Origin: Trichuris trichiura | Taxonomy: Eukaryota; Nematoda; Enoplea; Trichinellida; Trichuridae | Direction of reading: 5' to 3' | Length of the DNA: 64,000 nt | Assembly: GCA_037903355.1 (NCBI GenBank) | Contig: JBAJFE010000025.1 | Span: forward strand, 1,178,001 to 1,242,000 | Shown here: positions 59,978 to 64,000 of the stretch, one piece after another | How the letters are laid out: each line of letters starts with the position of its first letter | Position numbering within the stretch: the stretch's first letter is position 1 | The notes under the pieces: model-generated | Told to the model about the DNA's origin: nothing | What the model saw: the letters and a program-made list of their open reading frames with translations, nothing else | The model's database searches: none | Made by a program: the position numbers and the translations under genes

Positions 59978-61449
59978 GTTAGACTTAGGCTTAGGCTAGG
60001 AATGTCCGACAAGAATGCAAGAAAAATTAGTTCCTTGGCAATAGAACCTTGGCGGTTATCGTGTTCTGCTCTCAGCCTAAGCCAAAATACAAAGTTGTCG
60101 CAGCCATAATGCAGCGAAAAAGCGGTACATTTAACTCTATAGATGGCGCTAGTGTAGGTTTGCGGGGGCGGAGGTGACAAGCTCCTGATAGCCTCCGCTG
60201 GCAAGATGCAATTCGCATTCTGCGTAAATATTATTTTTCGTTTTATAGGATGCCTCAGATCGTTGCACGTTAGATCCAATGCATGAAATGCCGGCATTGT
60301 ATAGAATGCGCGGTGTTTTTAGGCAAAATATGAAATGTCTGTATTGTTTTAATATGTTTTATACCTTCCCTAGGCGATATATAGAATGACAAACAGCATT
60401 TAGTTAAAGCGCGAATCACATTTTTTGCAGCAGCGGAGAACTTTCACTTTTTTCTGTCAGTTATACCCGCGCAAAACTACAGTGGCGTCACCTATGCATC
60501 AAAGTGTCCTCTTTTGTCGCTTCATTGTGGCTATACTGGCCTTCTTGCATCCTTGTTAGCTATCATGTGTGTATTGCGCGCAAAGCAACAAAAAAATAAT
60601 ACAATTTTTTCCGTAGGTGTCGCCACCGTAGGCATGCGGGGAGCTTAGGCGGAAAGGGTCGACTTAATACTTTGTTGGTCCGCTATTAAGCATTATACGG
60701 AATACGTAGGAAATGTAGGAACTATTAACCGTTTTGAATATCCCATAGAGTGCCTTATTTCGATATGTGTACATATAAAGATAATAAAATTGTTATTTCC
60801 AAGGTGGAATTTTACTTTGCTTTGACCAGTTTGTTCTCTTTTGTTAATATTGCGCGCAGAGCATCTTTGACATTTTGTTTCGGTCGTAGTTAATGTAATC
60901 ATTGTCAAATTTCAGGCTATTGTTTCGAAAATTCATGGCGGTCAACCGATATCGGCCGAAAGTGAGACGTCCGTTGGCGGTCCGAAAGCATTTGTCTCTT
61001 CCGACGAGTCGTCGCTGCCTTCGTCGTCTATTCGTGGAAGCAAAGCTGACAATGAGGCAAGTAAAGGATCGGCACCACAGCTTAGTGGTCCTTTGCCCGT
61101 TCGAAGCACTTCGGTCCAATCGACGACGACTTCCAACGTTGCCCATGCGAACGCGACGGATGAGGCGGCATCTTCGAATACTGGTTCGTTGAACGGTGAA
61201 AAAGCTCAATCAATCGAGATAGACGGGAAAATAGACAAGGCGATGGATCTAGTCAAGGTGCACTTACTGTACGCTGTTCGAACCGAGGTGAAACAGCTTA
61301 AAGAGGAAATTGACCGACTTAATAAGGAGTTGAACTGTTTGAAAATTGAAAATTGCATTTTGCGAAGACACGTACCGCTTGAAGTATTAGCTGTGCTCTC
61401 AAGAATGGTAAAGGCGGAAACGGAGAGGTTGACATCATCGGAAAATTGA
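57154..61449 (+). CDS. TSC22D: TSC22 domain family protein, long (bunched-A type) isoform
   Basis: Two exons, 57154-58152 and 60916-61449, joined in phase across a 2763-bp intron; 510 residues. The C-terminal TSC box and leucine zipper run from about 438 to 490 (KIDKAMDLVKVHLLYAVRTE, then VKQLKEEIDRLNKELNCLK), which dimerise in this family. The long N-terminus, absent from short isoforms, carries the two conserved motifs of TSC22D1/2/4 and Drosophila bunched A: KTSFKITSV (180-188) and PSRFHIVTVSGRPYKRDRWL (232-251). RFHI fits the RFx(V/I) motif known to bind CCT domains of SPAK/OSR1 and NRBP. A second FxITxV-like motif (RKFAITKV) lies at 304-311. The rest is serine/threonine-rich and disordered. 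In flies and mammals long isoforms promote growth and WNK-pathway signalling. The start is the first ATG of the large frame. The intron is full of repeats. Confidence 0.92.
59277..59510. repeat. (AT)n microsatellites flanking foldback element F5
   Basis: AT tracts at 59277-59295 and 59469-59510 flank a foldback with 38-bp arms (TTTTCATTTGGTTGCTTCTT left, complement ending at about 59441). The core is GGAGCTTTCAGG...GAGACCCGTCATCAGCGG, the same as in F2 and F4. The tail CCCGTACGAAGACACTATAT matches the F3/F4 tail loosely. It lies within the TSC22 intron. Confidence 0.85.
59943..60632. repeat. Second composite R/B repeat cluster
   Basis: After an AT tract (59943-59975) comes an R-type half unit (TTAGACTTAGGCTTAGGC, then GCCTAAGCCAAAATAC...GATGGCGCTAGTGTAGGT to 60165). 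A linker GTTTGCGGGGGCGGAGGTGA parallels the linker after R1. A B-type unit follows (60315-60425, TTTTTAGGCAAAATAT...GCGCGAATCAC), then a further R-type foldback (60478-60632, AGTGGCGTCACCTATGC with complement GTAGGTGTCGCCACCG). It lies in the TSC22 intron. Confidence 0.7.
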
Positions 61450-63495
61450 AAAGCAAAAAAGTGAGACAACTATATATAATAATACTAATGGTGATAATAA
61501 CATACGCACACACATATTTATACATATATCTATATAATATCCATACATATGACGCACAACAGTAAACAGATAAGGTTCCATCATGCGTGTGCCATTTATG
61601 GTGTTGTCAATTTTTTTTTCCTCGTTTGTGTGTGTGCTCTCATGGGTGCGTTGCTAAGCGGACAAGCATCTTATTTTTTCACAATTTATGGCAATAACTG
61701 CCATTTCGCACGCGTTATCCAATGGAACCAATATACGCTTAGTTGGCCAGAACGATCTATGGTCTTTTTCGTCGTCGTCGTTGTCGTCGTTATGTCATCG
61801 TTGTCGTCGTTGTAGTCTCTAACCGATTTGCCATCACCGTCATCATCGCTTGGATATTTTCTTTTAAGCTCGATATGTTGACGTACATATATGGGCTACG
61901 TGTTGGTCCGCAGTGTGGCATTCATTCTGCCAAACAATCTTTTTTTCGTTTTAACTTTGCTTTCCACCGGTTTTCCATTGGAAGCGCACCGCTTTTCGTT
62001 CCCCGTTTTGCAGGTGCTTGTTACTGCTATTACGGTGCACGTTTTGTGCCCAACTTCGTAGACAAAGGTGACAAAGTACGCAAAAGAGATAGCGATTGAA
62101 AGAAAAAAAAAAGAGGTGAACAATTTAACAGAGACGTTTTGCCTCCTTCGCTTGCCGCCGCCGCCTCCTTTCGTTTTCCGGCGACCCTCCATTTTTTCCT
62201 TTCCTCGCCGACAACCGTCGGTTCCACCACTTAACCTGCTTCTGGTAGTGCCTGTTCTTATTTCCCGCGCTTTCTCTCAATTTGCTCTCCCTTTATGGCA
62301 AGGGTTTTTTCAAACGGACAAGTAAACGTTAAGCTGACTCGCATTGTTTTTAATTTTCAGCTTAAAGCTTACTTTCATTTAATCACTTACCCTATACTTC
62401 AACTCAATTAATGCCATCAGGCGCCTCCTACGCGAATTCGTATTGAACTAACGGCGGCTGCTTGTCCGAAATTCTATATTATTATAAAACTGTACGCTAA
62501 GCGGTCTGCCGAACAATAAGCGCACGATAATCTGCAATACAAAACCTTTTTTCGGGATTCGACAAATGCCCATGTTTGTAGCGGACTTATTTGGTTAGGC
62601 TCTGTCTTTTAAAACAATTCAAATAGACGCAGTATAATTCCTTCCTAAATGCAAATTCTTATGCAAATTTGCTAAAACTTTGAAGTTACGTGGTGCCTAT
62701 TTTTTCGCTGCTTTTCTTACGCGGCATAATGCTATACAGTGCTAATGAAACGCGTTAAGCCAGTCTGGTTGGGTTAACCATTAGAAACGGGTTTGTTTTA
62801 TGCTAAGTCATATGCGGTATACATGCTGGCTTGTGAATCTTTTTTTCATGCTCTCTTTGTACTCCTAAAAGTGCCAGGAAGTGGATACACGAAAGAATTC
62901 GAGCTTTCCGCTACGAGGCAGTTCGATAAGCGAACATAAAGCATACTGTAGCTTAATTGTACTTGCAGGCAACAGTAGGTTTCGGGATGGAAAAAATTGG
63001 TCAAAATAAACGAACTGAAACAGAGCTTGTTGCTTTGCGCATGTTCCGCTGACAGGGAGCTTTTCAGTGCCCCAATGGTCAAGCTGACCGGTTGAAGCTT
63101 CGTTTGGTTGCTTAGTGGCGGGAATGCTCTTGTTATGCGGTAAGACGCAAAGTAGCCCTGGCCTGCTGTTGCTTTATATCGTTTTGCTTTCCATTTTGCG
63201 CGTTAATCGCTTGGCGGACAGCGCATATTTTATAACGCGTCTTGCATGCAAAATAGACCGAACGCGTAACAGCAGATTCGATGGAGTGACGTCATAAATA
63301 AGAGCCTTTAGTCCCATTGTTTCCGCGGCTGATTACCTTCGAGTTGCCTTACGTAATAATTCCGTAATTGCCTTCGTTCTGTCAAAGGCAGTATTCTTGT
63401 TTGTGCTTACAAAAGCTTTAAAATCCTCTCTTAATACCCATTTAGGACGTAAGTGAAGGTGTCGGTGCATTGGTTCGCTGTTGTATTCACTTTCG
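61450..63495. other. TSC22 3' UTR and intergenic DNA
   Basis: No further gene supported. Imperfect TCG/TTG repeats at 61768-61815 and CA-rich and TA-rich tracts just after the stop are typical of 3' UTR. Open frames through them are low-complexity. Confidence 0.5.
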
Positions 63496-63743
63496 ATGAG
63501 CGGCGACGTCACACCGGGTTGTTTTGGCGGGAAAGAGTTTCTGAGAAGCGGATCAGCCAGCAGTCCAAGCTACAGTAAGTTGTATATTTGTTTTGCACTT
63601 TTTAAAACTCCCCTTATACGGGTTTCAGTAAGTGACGGCAGTCATGAAGAACCAACTGATTGGTTGTCAAGAAAAGCAAGAAAAGAAAAAGGTTACGCTC
63701 ATTTGCAACGATTATCCAGCGAGGAGCAGTTGGTCCAAATAAG
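63496..63743 (+). CDS. First two exons of an unidentified gene, cut by the window edge
   Basis: ATG exon 63496-63574 (MSGDVTPGCFGGKEFLRSG...) ends at gtaagt. A 54-bp intron with GGGTTTCAG acceptor leads to exon 63629-63743, in phase, with EEPTDWLSRKARKEKGYAHL and a hydrophilic end (SSEEQLVQIR) at a gtaagc donor. About 65 residues are visible. I do not recognise the family. Two consensus donors and a typical short intron support it. The rest lies beyond 64000. Confidence 0.5.
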
Positions 63744-64000
63744 GTAAGCTAACTGTTGCCGTTTTGTCTACTATTGCCTTATTTATAAGCCATAATGTTA
63801 CTACAGAATTCTTGAAGCCCTTACCGCTTAATGCATTTCGATTTATTGGGTAACCTAAATAATTGTTCTTCCAAAATAATCCCATCTTACAAAGGGAACG
63901 GGGCGACACCTATCCTCAATCCCACCATTTAAAAGAAGCAGTAAGCTGCGTTAGTAACAGCGGAAATCCCGCGCTTTTCGGACGTACGTAATTGTACCAT

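Overview
This is a fragment of an animal nuclear genome. Every recognisable gene is a metazoan housekeeping or signalling gene with spliceosomal introns. Many introns are 45-130 bp, GT...AG, with TTTCAG-type acceptors. Short introns of that style, plus TTAGGC hexamers inside some repeats, suggest a nematode or other ecdysozoan. Predicted proteins are closer to human proteins than I would expect for Caenorhabditis, so a basal nematode lineage is my best guess, but the sequence does not prove it. I see no bacterial, phage, CRISPR, rRNA or credible tRNA feature.

Layout. 1-17.4 kb is mostly non-coding, with one supported small gene on the minus strand: an amidated-neuropeptide precursor (4.7-5.0 kb). 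17.4-26.0 kb holds two tandem minus-strand genes for cytoplasmic asparaginyl-tRNA synthetase. Their 3' halves are nearly identical including introns, while their 5' halves have diverged. Foldback repeats lie between them. At 26.7 kb an intronless WDR5-like gene starts head-to-head with the second synthetase copy. A DNAJA-type Hsp40 gene (28.9-30.7 kb) and a convergent TSPO gene (31.4-32.0 kb) follow. 32.9-34.3 kb is a three-unit tandem array of 461-bp monomers. 34.3-38.3 kb has only unassigned open stretches. TBP is at 38.3-39.3 kb, a small secreted-protein gene at 41.4-42.1 kb, then 6 kb without a supported gene. A 17-exon dimethylglycine dehydrogenase gene fills 48.1-56.3 kb. A long-isoform TSC22 (bunched-A type) gene fills 57.2-61.4 kb. 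The first two exons of an unidentified gene sit at the right edge.

The genes do not form an operon or pathway; they are ordinary neighbours in a repeat-rich region. The most notable features are these: an apparent gene-conversion tract that exactly covers exons 8-15 of the twin synthetase genes; a WDR5 paralogue missing a key peptide-binding phenylalanine; a family of foldback elements with a shared core next to microsatellites; a second composite foldback family in two large introns; a 461-bp tandem array diverged almost only by substitution; and a 64-bp near-perfect palindrome.

Exon boundaries were derived by hand from reading frame, splice dinucleotides and remembered family sequences. 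They agree in phase throughout, but no alignment or transcript was available.
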